From Patescibacteria group bacterium (GTDB lineage: Bacteria > Patescibacteriota > Patescibacteriia > UBA1558 > UBA10009), in NCBI GenBank assembly GCA_018818425.1, contig JAHISB010000032.1:1-42059 (forward strand): a stretch of 42,059 bases of DNA, given 5' to 3'. Shown here in pieces: positions 7,440 through 15,502 of this stretch (positions within the stretch are counted from its first letter, which is position 1; every line of letters starts with the position of its first letter). Both the position numbers and the translations under genes were made by a program. The notes beneath the pieces were generated by a model, which was not told the origin of the DNA, searched no databases, and was given only the letters and a program-made list of their open reading frames with translations.

Positions 7440-8675
7440 ATGAAGACCAAAAATAAAAAAGTAATCGTCGCGCTTTCCGGCGGCGTGGATTCATCGGTGG
7501 CCTGCGCTTTGTTATTAAAACAGGGCTATGAAGTAGAAGCGGTTTTTATGAAGAACTGGACGCCCAGGTCCGAAGCCGAAGGCCTGCTGATGTGCCCGCT
7601 TCAGGCCGATGAAAAAGATGCTCGGGTTGTAGCTAGTCAGCTAGGTCTTAAATTTTCAACTGTCAGTTTCGAAAAAGAATACAGAAGCCAGGTGGTTGAC
7701 TATCTTTTTAAAGAATACCAGGAAGGCCGGACGCCCAATCCGGATATTCTTTGCAATTCCAGGATTAAATTTAGAGCGTTTTTGGATTATGCGCTAAAAA
7801 GGGGAGCGGATTTTGTGGCAACGGGTCATTATGTTAGAAAGAACCAAATAAAAAGAACCAAGAACCAAACAAATCAAAAATCAAAAATCAAAAATTCCCC
7901 TCGACAAGCTCGGGACGGGGCAAAATTCGAAATTGAATCAAAATTTGAAATTCAAAATTCGAAATTAATTAATCATCAATTACTAAAAGGCATGGATAGC
8001 AACAAAGACCAGTCGTATTTTTTATACCAAATTACGCAGGAGCAGTTGTCAAAATGTTTATTTCCGATCGGGGAGTACGAAAAAGCAGAGGTCAGAAAAC
8101 TGGCAAAGAAATATGGCCTGATTACTCACGCCAAAAAGGATAGTCAGGGCATTTGTTTTGTGGGCGAAGTGGAAATGAAAGCATTTTTAAAACAGAAGAT
8201 AAAATCAAAGAAAGGTGATATAATAACTACGGATAATAAAAAAATCGGAGAGCACGAGGGAGTGTGGTATTATACGATTGGCCAGCGTCGAGGCATTGGA
8301 GTCGGCGGAGGCATGCCTTATTACGTGGTTGATAAAGATTTGAAAAATAATGTTTTGCTTGTGGCGCGGGGCGATAAGGATGAAGCGTTGTTTAAACAAG
8401 AACTTATGGCTGACGAAGTTCATTGGATAGCGGGCGTTGAACCAAAATTTCCGTTAAAATGCAAAGCTAAAATTCGTTACAGGCAGAAAGATCAGGAATG
8501 TATCGTGAATAAATCACAAATCTCAAATTACAAATCACAAATAAATCCAAAATTCAAAATCAAAAATCAAAAAATAATGATCAAATTTACAGAAAAACAG
8601 CGGGCCATAACGCCAGGGCAGTTTATAGCGCTTTATCAAAAAGATGTATGTTTGGGAGGGGGGAAAATATTATAA
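7440..8675 (+). CDS. mnmA: tRNA-uridine 2-sulfurtransferase MnmA (TrmU)
   Basis: Makes 2-thiouridine at the wobble position (U34) of Lys, Glu and Gln tRNAs in the cytoplasm, using ATP and a sulfur relay. The PP-loop SGGVDS near residue 14 activates the uridine. The catalytic Cys is in NPDILCN and the second, persulfide-carrying Cys in SQGICFVG. GMDSNKDQSYF and the C-terminal LGGGKIL are family signatures. The protein is 411 residues against roughly 360-370 usual. The excess is two low-complexity insertions, one between HYVR and LLKGMDSNKDQ (about 38 extra residues, rich in K, N, Q, S) and one near VNKSQISNYKSQI (about 13). Both are translated copies of the intergenic repeat words seen elsewhere. 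They fall in surface loops, so the enzyme is probably functional. Confidence 0.95.
   Translation: MKTKNKKVIVALSGGVDSSVACALLLKQGYEVEAVFMKNWTPRSEAEGLLMCPLQADEKDARVVASQLGLKFSTVSFEKEYRSQVVDYLFKEYQEGRTPNPDILCNSRIKFRAFLDYALKRGADFVATGHYVRKNQIKRTKNQTNQKSKIKNSPRQARDGAKFEIESKFEIQNSKLINHQLLKGMDSNKDQSYFLYQITQEQLSKCLFPIGEYEKAEVRKLAKKYGLITHAKKDSQGICFVGEVEMKAFLKQKIKSKKGDIITTDNKKIGEHEGVWYYTIGQRRGIGVGGGMPYYVVDKDLKNNVLLVARGDKDEALFKQELMADEVHWIAGVEPKFPLKCKAKIRYRQKDQECIVNKSQISNYKSQINPKFKIKNQKIMIKFTEKQRAITPGQFIALYQKDVCLGGGKIL
7835..7978 (+). repeat. Palindromic/low-complexity repeat element inserted in frame in mnmA
   Basis: A-rich words (AATCAAAAATCAAAAATC, TTGAAATTCAAAATTCG) flank a hairpin CCCCTCGACAAGCTCGGGACGGGG. 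A close relative (CTCTCGACAAGTTCAGGGCGGGG) lies inside the glycosyltransferase gene at about 19130, and another in the spacer at 8690. It reads through without a stop or frameshift. Confidence 0.7.
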
Positions 8676-8953
8676 TAAATTCCAAATTCCCCCTCGACTC
8701 CGCCCGTTCGGCCTTGAGCTCACGGCCGAAAGGTCGGGGCCTGTCGGCAAATTTCAAACAAATCCAAAATCCAAAATAACAAACAAATCGTTCGACTGAG
8801 TCGCTCACGACGAAGTCTCAAATTATAAAAATAAAGAATAGCTGATAAGCGCGGAGAACGCTGACCATTAGCGGATACGCGCGGATATACGCTGATTAAT
8901 GATTATTCAACTTTTCAGCGCATCTCAGCGAGTATCCGCGAATAATCAGTCTT
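8676..8953. repeat. Intergenic spacer built of palindromic repeat words
   Basis: No gene is seen. The first half carries the same AAATTCC / CCTCGAC...GGTCGGGG family as the mnmA insert. The second half is an imperfect palindrome of GCGGATACGCGCGGATATACGCTGAT and AATCAG/CTGATT words, related to the spacer at 20146-20340. Confidence 0.6.
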
Positions 8954-9586
8954 ATGGAAAAATTTATAAAATCATCGGGCAAATATTTTGTTAATCTGGT
9001 TATTTATATTTTAATCGGCGCTGGTTTGATATTTTTGGTTTTTGGCGATTATTTGCGGCTTTCTGGTTTTGCGGTTTCTATACTTTTAATACTGCTGCCT
9101 CATTACTGGTACAGCCGTTCGCCTAAATTTCAGCGAAAGGTGGATAAAATATTCATCGACCTGGCTCAAGTAATTATTGCCTTTGCCTGTTTTGCCAACT
9201 TTTTTGGTTCGGTGGATTTTTACAGCAATCCCAAATTCTGGTGGTACGATTCAGCGCTTCATTTTATTAATCCCAGCTTTATTTTTTTAATTACCGCCCT
9301 GTTTGTTGTTTTATTCCAGCTTCATTTTTTTCAAAAGTCATATCTGTCAATTACTTTGATCGTCAATTTTGTTTTAATCATTTTTTGTTCCTTCCTTTGG
9401 GAATTTTATGAATATATAATCGACGCTATTTTTACCGGCGCTTCTATGTTCGGCCAGAATGGTGAAATCTATACCGATACTTTAACAGATCTATCGGCCG
9501 ATTTAGCCGGCGGTTTGGCGGCAACCTGGTTGATTTATAAGTATTTTTATGGTTATATATTGAGGAATGTTAAATTAGGTGATTAG
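8954..9586 (+). CDS. YjdF/DUF2238-like polytopic membrane protein
   Basis: 210 residues with about six hydrophobic segments. Motifs characteristic of the YjdF/DUF2238-type family are visible in order: WWYDSALHF (about 96-104), LWEFYEYIID (about 148-157) and YTDTLTDLSADLAGG (about 175-189). The acidic and His residues in the membrane are conserved in that family, whose biochemical role is not established. It has no clear Shine-Dalgarno. Repeats flank it on both sides, so it is probably transcribed alone or with alaS. Confidence 0.75.
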   Translation: MEKFIKSSGKYFVNLVIYILIGAGLIFLVFGDYLRLSGFAVSILLILLPHYWYSRSPKFQRKVDKIFIDLAQVIIAFACFANFFGSVDFYSNPKFWWYDSALHFINPSFIFLITALFVVLFQLHFFQKSYLSITLIVNFVLIIFCSFLWEFYEYIIDAIFTGASMFGQNGEIYTDTLTDLSADLAGGLAATWLIYKYFYGYILRNVKLGD

Positions 9587-9612
9587 GTTGAATAGGTTAC
9601 TCTCCGTTTGGA

Positions 9613-9667
9613 GCCATCTCTTGGCCTCGAGCCTTGAGCAAAGCTGAAAGGCCGAGAGGTAGATGGC
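9613..9667. repeat. Hairpin repeat upstream of alaS
   Basis: GCCATCT and TTGGCCT at 9613-9627 pair with AGGCCGA and AGATGGC at 9648-9667. It ends 18 nt before the alaS start. It could be a spacer repeat or a leader structure; there is no T-box signature. Confidence 0.5.
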
Positions 9668-9685
9668 GACCTTCAATTAAACAAA

Positions 9686-11440
9686 ATGACAATAAACCAA
9701 ATTAGACAAAAATATCTTGAATTCTTTCAGACCAAAGGGCATACCCTTATTCCCAGCGCTTCTTTGATTCCGGAAAACGATCCCTCGGTTTTATTCACTA
9801 CTGCCGGCATGCATCCCTTAGTTCCTTTTTTAATGGGTGAAAAACACCCTGCTGGGAAACGTTTGGCCAGTTCTCAAAAATGCATCCGAACCGGCGATAT
9901 CGATGAAGTGGGCGATAATCACCATTTAACTTTTTTTGAAATGCTGGGCAACTGGTCATTAGGCGATTATTGGAAGGATGAGGCCATAAAATGGAGCTGG
10001 GAGTTTTTGACTGATAAAAAATGGCTAGGGCTTGATCCGCAGAAAATCGCCGTATCTGTTTTCGCCGGTGATAAGGACTGTCCGTTCGACCAAGAATCAT
10101 ATAATCTCTGGAAAGAAATAGGCGTTGCAGAAGAAAGAATCGCCCAGCTGGACAAGAACGCCAACTGGTGGCCGGCCGGAGGCAACAGTGTTGGACCTCA
10201 AGGTCCTTGTACCGAAATATTTTATTGGACTGGCGGAGGCCAAGCTCCAAAAAAATTTGACCAGGAGGACAATCGCTGGTTCGAAATCTGGAACAATGTG
10301 TTTATGGAGTTCGAAAGAACAGCAGACGGCCAATATAAACCGCTTAAACAAAAAAATGTTGATACAGGCATGGGTTTAGAGCGAACAGCCGCAGTATTGC
10401 AGAACAAAAAATCAGTTTACGAAACAGAATCATTTGTACCGCTAATGGAGCAGATAAAATCAATAGCCAAAGATTATCAGGAAGAATCAGCCAGAATCAT
10501 TGTTGACCATCTGCGCGCCGCCATTTTCATCATGTCGGACGATTTGGGCATAGTTCCTTCCAATTTAAATCAGGGCTACGTGGTCAGAAAATTAATTCGC
10601 CGGGCCATCCGCCATGCTAAAAAAATCGGCATTCCCATAGAAGTCGATGTTACTACGCCGATTGTTGAGCTGATAGTCAGCCAATATCAAAATGTTTATC
10701 CGGAACTTTCTAAAAATCAGCGGAAGGTCATTGAGGAGTTGAATAACGAAGAAAATGGTTTTGAAAAGACTTTAGAGAAGGGACTTAAGGAATTCAGCAA
10801 GCTGTCTTCAAATAAAAAAATTAGCAGTCAGCAAGCGTTTGATTTATATTCAACTTACGGCTTTCCTTTAGAAATAACTAAAGAGCTGGCAGATGAAAAA
10901 AATATTAAAGTTGATGAAAAAGGTTTTATAAAAGAATTTAAAAAACACCAGGAGTTATCTCGGACTGCTAGTCAAGGCATGTTCAAGGGCGGATTAGTTG
11001 ATAAATCAGAACAGGCAATTAAATATCACACCGCCACACATTTATTGCATCAGGCCTTGCGCGAGGTTTTGGGCAGTCACGTAGAACAGCGGGGGAGCAA
11101 TATCACCGATAAGAGATTGCGTTTTGATTTTTCGCATCCGGAAAAAATGACCGAAAAAGAAAAACAAAAAGTTGAAGCTTTAGTCAACCAAAAAATTCAA
11201 GAAGACCTGCCGGTTTGCGTTGAAGAAGTAAGCGTGGAGGAAGCCAAGAAGCGCGGCGCCATTGGTTTATTTGGAGATAAATACGGCGATAAGGTCAAAG
11301 TCTTTACCATAGGCGATTACTCTAAAGAGATCTGCGGCGGTCCTCATGTTGAATCAACCGGAGCTCTGGGGCGTTTTAAGATTGTTAAGGAAGAAGCTTC
11401 ATCAAGAGGAGTTAGGAGGATTAAGGCGGTGTTGGAATGA
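9686..11440 (+). CDS. alaS: Alanyl-tRNA synthetase, short form without C-Ala domain
   Basis: Charges tRNA-Ala with alanine. Residues 1-240 are the class II catalytic core (LFTTAGMHPLVPFLMGEKHP, RIRT-like RTGDIDEVGDNHHLTFFEM, GNSVGPQGPCTEIF). The tRNA-recognition helical domain follows (DTGMGLERTAAVLQ, AIRHAKKIG). The editing domain is complete: HTATHLL at about 452 and CGGPHVE at about 548 supply the four zinc/active-site ligands that remove Ser and Gly from tRNA-Ala. The chain stops directly after the editing domain at 584 residues, whereas most bacterial AlaRS are about 870. The dimerising C-Ala domain is absent. The ORF ends in a clean TGA with no homologous sequence downstream, so this looks like a natural short form and not a frameshift. 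Confidence 0.97.
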   Translation: MTINQIRQKYLEFFQTKGHTLIPSASLIPENDPSVLFTTAGMHPLVPFLMGEKHPAGKRLASSQKCIRTGDIDEVGDNHHLTFFEMLGNWSLGDYWKDEAIKWSWEFLTDKKWLGLDPQKIAVSVFAGDKDCPFDQESYNLWKEIGVAEERIAQLDKNANWWPAGGNSVGPQGPCTEIFYWTGGGQAPKKFDQEDNRWFEIWNNVFMEFERTADGQYKPLKQKNVDTGMGLERTAAVLQNKKSVYETESFVPLMEQIKSIAKDYQEESARIIVDHLRAAIFIMSDDLGIVPSNLNQGYVVRKLIRRAIRHAKKIGIPIEVDVTTPIVELIVSQYQNVYPELSKNQRKVIEELNNEENGFEKTLEKGLKEFSKLSSNKKISSQQAFDLYSTYGFPLEITKELADEKNIKVDEKGFIKEFKKHQELSRTASQGMFKGGLVDKSEQAIKYHTATHLLHQALREVLGSHVEQRGSNITDKRLRFDFSHPEKMTEKEKQKVEALVNQKIQEDLPVCVEEVSVEEAKKRGAIGLFGDKYGDKVKVFTIGDYSKEICGGPHVESTGALGRFKIVKEEASSRGVRRIKAVLE

Positions 11441-11520
11441 TAGATTATTTGAATATTAGACTATTTGACTATTAGATTAATAGATTTTTTTATTTTTGGG
11501 TGTCAGGGTGGTTTTTAAAT

Positions 11521-11550
11521 AAAAAAATCCCCAAGGATGTGCCGGGGATT
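11521..11550 (-). terminator. Intrinsic terminator for the small minus-strand gene
   Basis: Read on the minus strand: AATCCCC, loop, GGGGATT followed by a T-run. It lies 23 nt after the stop of the 77-residue gene and would also separate it from convergent alaS. Confidence 0.8.
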
Positions 11551-11573
11551 GATTGTATTTTGGAGTTAGAGAT

Positions 11574-11807
11574 TTAAGCAGAGATTTTAATAACCTGAAT
11601 CTCAAATATTTCTGGTTTTTCTTCATCAGTCCAGATTTTATTTATTGCTATTGTTAAATCTCCATAATTTTGTTTTGTAATAGTAACTTTATTTCCGTTT
11701 TTTGAATTTATGCCTTCTGCTCGGAAAGCTCTTACAACAGTTTCTTTTGTAGCTTGTTTGAAAAGCGTAGAGATTTTTATTCCTGTATTAGAATGATTTT
11801 TTTTCAT
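11574..11807 (-). CDS. Small hypothetical protein (77 aa)
   Basis: Unrecognised. It is basic at the N-terminus (MKKNHSNTGIKISTLFKQATKET), with a beta-rich C-terminal half ending EIFEIQVIKISA, and no membrane segment. The gene is well supported as a unit: a strong Shine-Dalgarno (AGGGGGGAT) 4 nt before the ATG, a promoter (TTGACT, 16 bp, TAATAT) and its own terminator. It is divergent from infA with the two promoters back to back. Confidence 0.75.
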   Translation of the reverse strand: MKKNHSNTGIKISTLFKQATKETVVRAFRAEGINSKNGNKVTITKQNYGDLTIAINKIWTDEEKPEIFEIQVIKISA

Positions 11808-11852
11808 TTATCCCCCCTATTATTTATTTCAGATTTGTGCGTTTGATAATGT

Positions 11853-11880
11853 ATATTACAGAGTTATTAAATAAAGTCAA
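11853..11880 (-). promoter_or_regulatory. Promoter of the 77-aa gene
   Basis: On the minus strand TTGACT (11875-11880), 16-bp spacer, TAATAT (11853-11858). Confidence 0.65.
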
Positions 11881-11885
11881 ATCGC

Positions 11886-11913
11886 TTGACATATTCCACA
11901 GATTAGGTAAAAT
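11886..11913 (+). promoter_or_regulatory. Promoter of the infA-ribosomal protein operon
   Basis: TTGACA (11886-11891), 16-bp spacer, TAAAAT (11908-11913). The -35 boxes of this and the divergent promoter are only 5 bp apart, so the two units may compete. About 150 nt of leader follow before infA; no clear regulatory structure was identified in it. Confidence 0.7.
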
Positions 11914-12063
11914 ATTATTACCTGTTTAAAAAGTTGTTAAAAATTCAAAAATCGCCTTATTTTAAGGAAAATTCTTACAAAGTTCGAGTAATAGTTAAAA
12001 ACGTGGCAGGGTTTTGCAAAGGATTTCTTTTTTAATACCCGGGATTGTGTCCGGAAAGATTTA

Positions 12064-12297
12064 ATGGAAAATACTCCAAAAACAAACAAAAAGGGCTTTA
12101 TCGAGGTGGTAGGGATAATCGAAGAGTTATTGCCTTCAGCCAGTTTTAGAGTCAAGCTGGAAAACGGCCACGAAATTTTGGCCCATCTTTCCGGCAAAAT
12201 GAGAATGTTTAAAATCAGGCTGCTACCTGGCGATAAAGTCAGAGTGGAAATGACGCCTTACGATTTAACCAAGGGCAGAATCACCTATCGGATGTAA
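12064..12297 (+). CDS. infA: Translation initiation factor IF-1
   Basis: 77 residues, a single OB fold. It binds the 30S A site during initiation with IF-2 and IF-3. Visible signatures: [32 protein letters not shown] and [22 protein letters not shown]. The N-terminal extension ([12 protein letters not shown]) is slightly longer than usual. First gene of the alpha-operon-type cluster; the usual upstream secY-adk-map are not here. Confidence 0.96.
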   Translation: MENTPKTNKKGFIEVVGIIEELLPSASFRVKLENGHEILAHLSGKMRMFKIRLLPGDKVRVEMTPYDLTKGRITYRM

Positions 12298-12411
12298 GGA
12301 TTGAGGATTGATGACTAAAGATTGAGGACTAAAGATTGAGGATTGTTTTTTAATAAATTGATGATCTTAATTTATAAAGAATTAAATAATAATTCATAGG
12401 AATATCATATT

Positions 12412-12525
12412 ATGAAGGTTCGCGCTTCAGTAAAAAAAATCTGCAAAGACTGCAAAGTTATCCGCCGCAAAGGCCGGCTGGTTTGTATTTGCAAGAATCC
12501 TAAACACAAACAGCGCCAGGGCTGA
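12412..12525 (+). CDS. rpmJ: 50S ribosomal protein L36
   Basis: 37 residues, too short for the ORF track: [18 protein letters not shown]...ending HKQRQG. Cys residues (CKDC, CIC) and His of the zinc ribbon are present. It follows infA and precedes rpsM, as in most bacteria. A weak TAGGA lies upstream. Confidence 0.97.
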   Translation: MKVRASVKKICKDCKVIRRKGRLVCICKNPKHKQRQG

Positions 12526-12640
12526 TTATTAGAACACTGGAACATGAGAGCACTGGAACACTGGAACATATGATCAAATACTCAAATGTTCTAATGCTCC
12601 CATGCTCTAATATTCTATCAATCTAATAATCAAATAATAT
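12526..12640. repeat. Spacer repeat between rpmJ and rpsM
   Basis: Words AACACTGGAACATGAGAGCA and their complements TGTTCTAATGCTCCCATGCTCT form a loose palindrome, ending ATCAAATAATATATGG at the rpsM start. A close relative fills the rpsK-rpsD spacer. Confidence 0.7.
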
Positions 12641-13033
12641 ATGGCAGTAAGAATAGCCGGAGTAACATTACCAAACGAAAAAAGGGTTGAAGCTGGACTT
12701 CAGGCCATTTATGGCATTGGTTTTGCCAAAGCCAGAGAGATTTTAAAATCCACCAAAGTTAATTCCAACACCCGGATTAAAGATTTAACCAACGATGAGG
12801 CCAATAGACTAAGAGAATTTATTGAAAAAAATTATAAAGTAGAGGGCAATTTAAAAAAAGATGTGCTGTTGAATATTAAAAGATTAAAAGAAATTAAAGC
12901 TTACCGTGGGACCAGGCATCAAAAAAATCTACCAGTCCGCGGGCAAAGAACCAAAACTAATTCCAGAACCGTCAGGGGCAACGTCAGAAAAACGGCTGCC
13001 AGCGGCAAAAAGCTGTCGGCCCAAAAAACATAA
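12641..13033 (+). CDS. rpsM: 30S ribosomal protein S13
   Basis: 130 residues. [20 protein letters not shown] is typical, with helix-hairpin-helix [13 protein letters not shown] and C-terminal [21 protein letters not shown] that contacts the tRNAs and the 30S head. Slightly long C-terminal basic tail. Spacer to rpsK is 41 nt. Confidence 0.98.
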   Translation: MAVRIAGVTLPNEKRVEAGLQAIYGIGFAKAREILKSTKVNSNTRIKDLTNDEANRLREFIEKNYKVEGNLKKDVLLNIKRLKEIKAYRGTRHQKNLPVRGQRTKTNSRTVRGNVRKTAASGKKLSAQKT

Positions 13034-13074
13034 CTAAAATTATCAATTACTGATTACTAATCACCAATTTTTAT

Positions 13075-13470
13075 ATGACTGCGGTTAAAACAGTTAAAAA
13101 AAGAAAAAAGAAAGTTAAAAGGAATATTAAAAGGGGGCAGGCCCACATCCAGGCCAATTATAACAACACTATGGTCACTATCACCGATCAGAATGGCAAT
13201 GTAGTGGCTTGGTCTTCGGCCGGCGCCTGCGGTTTTAAAGGTCCTAAAAAAGCTACTCCTTATGCTGCCGGTGTTATTGTCAGAAAGGTAGCCGAAAAGT
13301 TAAACGATACCGGCATGCAGGAGATTGATGTTTTTGTCAAGGGCGTTGGTTCCGGCCGCGAATCGGCCATTAGGGCTTTGCATGCCAATGGTCTGCAGGT
13401 AATGTCCATAAAGGATGTAACGCCCATACCTCACAACGGCTGTCGGCCGCCCAAGGTTCGCCGGGTTTAA
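13075..13470 (+). CDS. rpsK: 30S ribosomal protein S11
   Basis: 131 residues. Basic N-terminus ([18 protein letters not shown]), then [19 protein letters not shown] and the C-terminal [16 protein letters not shown] signature. It sits on the 30S platform near the E site. Confidence 0.98.
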   Translation: MTAVKTVKKRKKKVKRNIKRGQAHIQANYNNTMVTITDQNGNVVAWSSAGACGFKGPKKATPYAAGVIVRKVAEKLNDTGMQEIDVFVKGVGSGRESAIRALHANGLQVMSIKDVTPIPHNGCRPPKVRRV

Positions 13471-13554
13471 TTATCAAGAACATTGGAACATGAGAACATG
13501 TGATCAAATGCTCTCATGCTCCCATGCTCTAATAATCTATCAATCAAATAATAT
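13471..13554. repeat. Spacer repeat between rpsK and rpsD
   Basis: GAACATTGGAACATGAGAACATG with GCTCTCATGCTCCCATGCTC forms a palindrome. It is a near copy of the rpmJ-rpsM spacer, including the final ATCAAATAATATATGG at the start codon. Confidence 0.7.
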
Positions 13555-14187
13555 ATGGCCAGAAATTTAGATCCTAAATGCAAACAATGTCGTAGAGAGA
13601 GCAACAAGCTTTTCTTAAAGGGAGAAAAGTGCTTTTCGCCTAAATGTCCTATGTTAAAAAGAAATTATTTTCCGGGAGTGCATGGTCCTGGTAAAAAGAG
13701 GTTTCATATTTCTTCTTACGGCAGACAGCTTAGAGAAAAGCAAAAAGCCAAGCGAACCTATCGCTTGCTGGAAAAGCAGTTTAAAAATTATTATACCAAA
13801 GCTTCCCGGCAGAGCGGCGATACTTCGGAAAATTTTTTGCGTTTATTAGAAACCAGATTAGACAATATTGTTTACTATTTAGGTTTTGCCCTTTCCAGAG
13901 ATGCGGCCAGACAGCTTGTTAACCATGGCCATATTTTGGTTGATAATAAAAAGGTTACTATTCCCAGCTACCAAGTTAAGGTTGGCCAGGAAATCAGTTT
14001 TAATAAAAACATCCTGTCTAGGCCGGTCATTAAAGAACGTTTAGAAAAGCTCAACAAGGTTCAGGTAGCCGGCTGGCTGGCTTTAGACGCTGCCCTTGCC
14101 GCCGGTAAAATAGTTTCTTTGCCTAAAAAAGAAGAGTTAGCTCTGGCTTTTGACCCCACCTTAATTATTGAATATTATTCACGATAA
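13555..14187 (+). CDS. rpsD: 30S ribosomal protein S4
   Basis: 210 residues. The N-terminal zinc-binding form is present (CKQCRRE...CFSPKC). The S4 RNA-binding domain follows (RLDNIVYYLGFALSRDAARQLVNHGHILVDNKKV). Primary assembly protein of the 30S body, and in many bacteria an autogenous repressor of this operon; no such leader is identified here. Confidence 0.98.
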   Translation: MARNLDPKCKQCRRESNKLFLKGEKCFSPKCPMLKRNYFPGVHGPGKKRFHISSYGRQLREKQKAKRTYRLLEKQFKNYYTKASRQSGDTSENFLRLLETRLDNIVYYLGFALSRDAARQLVNHGHILVDNKKVTIPSYQVKVGQEISFNKNILSRPVIKERLEKLNKVQVAGWLALDAALAAGKIVSLPKKEELALAFDPTLIIEYYSR

Positions 14188-14205
14188 TTTTAATATTAAT
14201 TTTTT

Positions 14206-14213
14206 AAGGAGGA
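14206..14213 (+). promoter_or_regulatory. Strong Shine-Dalgarno of rpoA
   Basis: AAGGAGGA, 3 nt before the ATG. Most neighbours lack a recognisable Shine-Dalgarno, so this one stands out and fixes the start. Confidence 0.8.
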
Positions 14214-14216
14214 TTT

Positions 14217-15068
14217 ATGAACATAACTTTGCCAACCAAACTAGAAATAAAAGAAGCCAAGGATAATCGAGCCGAGGTGATTATCGAACCTTGTTATCCC
14301 GGTTATGGCGTAACCTTGGGCAACGCTTTGAGAAGGGTCCTGCTTTCTTCTTTAGAAGGCGCGGCTATTACTTCTTATAAGATCATCGGCGCCATGCATG
14401 AATTTGCTACCTTGCCTAATGTTAAGGAAGATTTGGTAGAATTAATGCTTAATTTAAAAAATATTCGTTTAAAATGCCATAGCGATGAACCGGTCATTTT
14501 AAATTTAAAAGTTAAGGGCGAAAAAACAGTGACTGCCGGCGATATCGAAAAGAATGCCGATGTGGAAGTTATTAATACCAGCCAGCCCATTTTGACTTTA
14601 ACCGATAAATCAGCGGAAATCGACATGGAATTGACCGTTAAAAAGGGCCGGGGCTATTTAACGGTCGAAGACCGTTCTAAAGAGAAGGTGGAACTGGGAG
14701 TAATTATGATCGATGCTTTGTTTTCGCCGGTAATTAATGTTGGTTTTGAAGTTGAACATGTGCGCGTGGGCGATAGGACGGACTATGATAAAATAATTTT
14801 AAAATTAGAAACAGACGGCTCTTTTGCCCCTCAAGAAGCTTTGGAAAAGTCAGCCGAAATTTTAGTCGAGCATTTTAATTTTATTTGCCATAAACAAGAA
14901 ATTCCTTCTGCGGCAGCAGAACCCCAAGAAGTTAAGGCAGAAGCAAAAGAAGAAGTTGAAGAATTAAAGTCAGAAAAAAAAGAGTCTAAAAAGAAAGAAG
15001 AAAAAATTGCCGAAGAATCAATAGAAAAGCCCAAAAGAAAAAGAGGCCGGCCTAAGAAAGTTGAATAA
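14217..15068 (+). CDS. rpoA: RNA polymerase alpha subunit, CTD replaced by charged tail with AT-hook
   Basis: Alpha dimerises and scaffolds beta and beta' in RNA polymerase. Residues 1 to about 228 are the complete N-terminal domain (PCYPGYGVTLGNALRRVLLSSLEGAAI, EDLVELMLNLK, dimer helix AEILVEHFNFICHKQE). The usual C-terminal domain with its helix-hairpin-helix, which binds UP elements and activators, is missing. In its place are about 50 residues of alternating Glu/Lys low complexity ending KRKRGRPKKVE. RGRPKK is the core of an AT-hook, which binds the minor groove of AT-rich DNA. The total is 283 residues against about 315-330 usual. The ORF ends in TAA, with 79 nt of repeat-like spacer before rplQ and no CTD sequence beyond, so this does not look like a frameshift. 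Confidence 0.96.
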   Translation: MNITLPTKLEIKEAKDNRAEVIIEPCYPGYGVTLGNALRRVLLSSLEGAAITSYKIIGAMHEFATLPNVKEDLVELMLNLKNIRLKCHSDEPVILNLKVKGEKTVTAGDIEKNADVEVINTSQPILTLTDKSAEIDMELTVKKGRGYLTVEDRSKEKVELGVIMIDALFSPVINVGFEVEHVRVGDRTDYDKIILKLETDGSFAPQEALEKSAEILVEHFNFICHKQEIPSAAAEPQEVKAEAKEEVEELKSEKKESKKKEEKIAEESIEKPKRKRGRPKKVE

Positions 15069-15147
15069 GTCGGATAAGTCAAATAAGTTTGATAAGAGGT
15101 ACGTTTATAGAGAGAAGTAAACTTATTAAACCTATTAAACTAATAAC

Positions 15148-15498
15148 ATGCGACATCGAAACAAAATTAAAATTTTAGACAGAAAGAAAGCTCCCAGGGA
15201 GTCCTTGCTTAATAATTTAGCTTGCCAGTTGATTTTATACGAAAAAATTACTACTACTTTGGCTAAAGCTAAAGTTTTGCGTCCCCGGGCAGAAAAGTTA
15301 GTTACCAGGGCTAAACAGGATACAGTGGCTAACCGCCGTTTGATTCTCGCTAAACTGCCGGTTAAAAAAGCGGTTAAAAAATTATTCGAGGTCATCGGGC
15401 CAAGGTATAAAGAGCGGGCCGGCGGCTATGTCAGGATCACTAAAACGGGCGTTAGGAAAGGCGACGGCGCTTTAATGGCGGTGATTGAGTTTGTTTAA
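15148..15498 (+). CDS. rplQ: 50S ribosomal protein L17
   Basis: 116 residues. MRHRNKIKILDRKKAPRESL and LITTLAKAKxxRPxxEKL-type motif (EKITTTLAKAKVLRPRAEKL) followed by GGYVRITKTGVRKGDGA. Lies near the exit tunnel. Stop is 4 nt before the rplM start chosen here. Confidence 0.97.
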   Translation: MRHRNKIKILDRKKAPRESLLNNLACQLILYEKITTTLAKAKVLRPRAEKLVTRAKQDTVANRRLILAKLPVKKAVKKLFEVIGPRYKERAGGYVRITKTGVRKGDGALMAVIEFV

Positions 15499-15502
15499 TA
15501 AA

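Noticed and set aside
9601-9685. T-box leader before alaS
   Set aside because: Hairpin only; no AGGGTGGNACCGCG T-box sequence or terminator/antiterminator pair.
9686-11573. Frameshifted alaS
   Set aside because: The 133 nt after the stop are repeat words and a terminator, with no C-Ala-like coding sequence in any frame.
15485-15502. TTG start of rplM from the track
   Set aside because: Lies within rplQ; ATG at 15503 gives a normal N-terminus.
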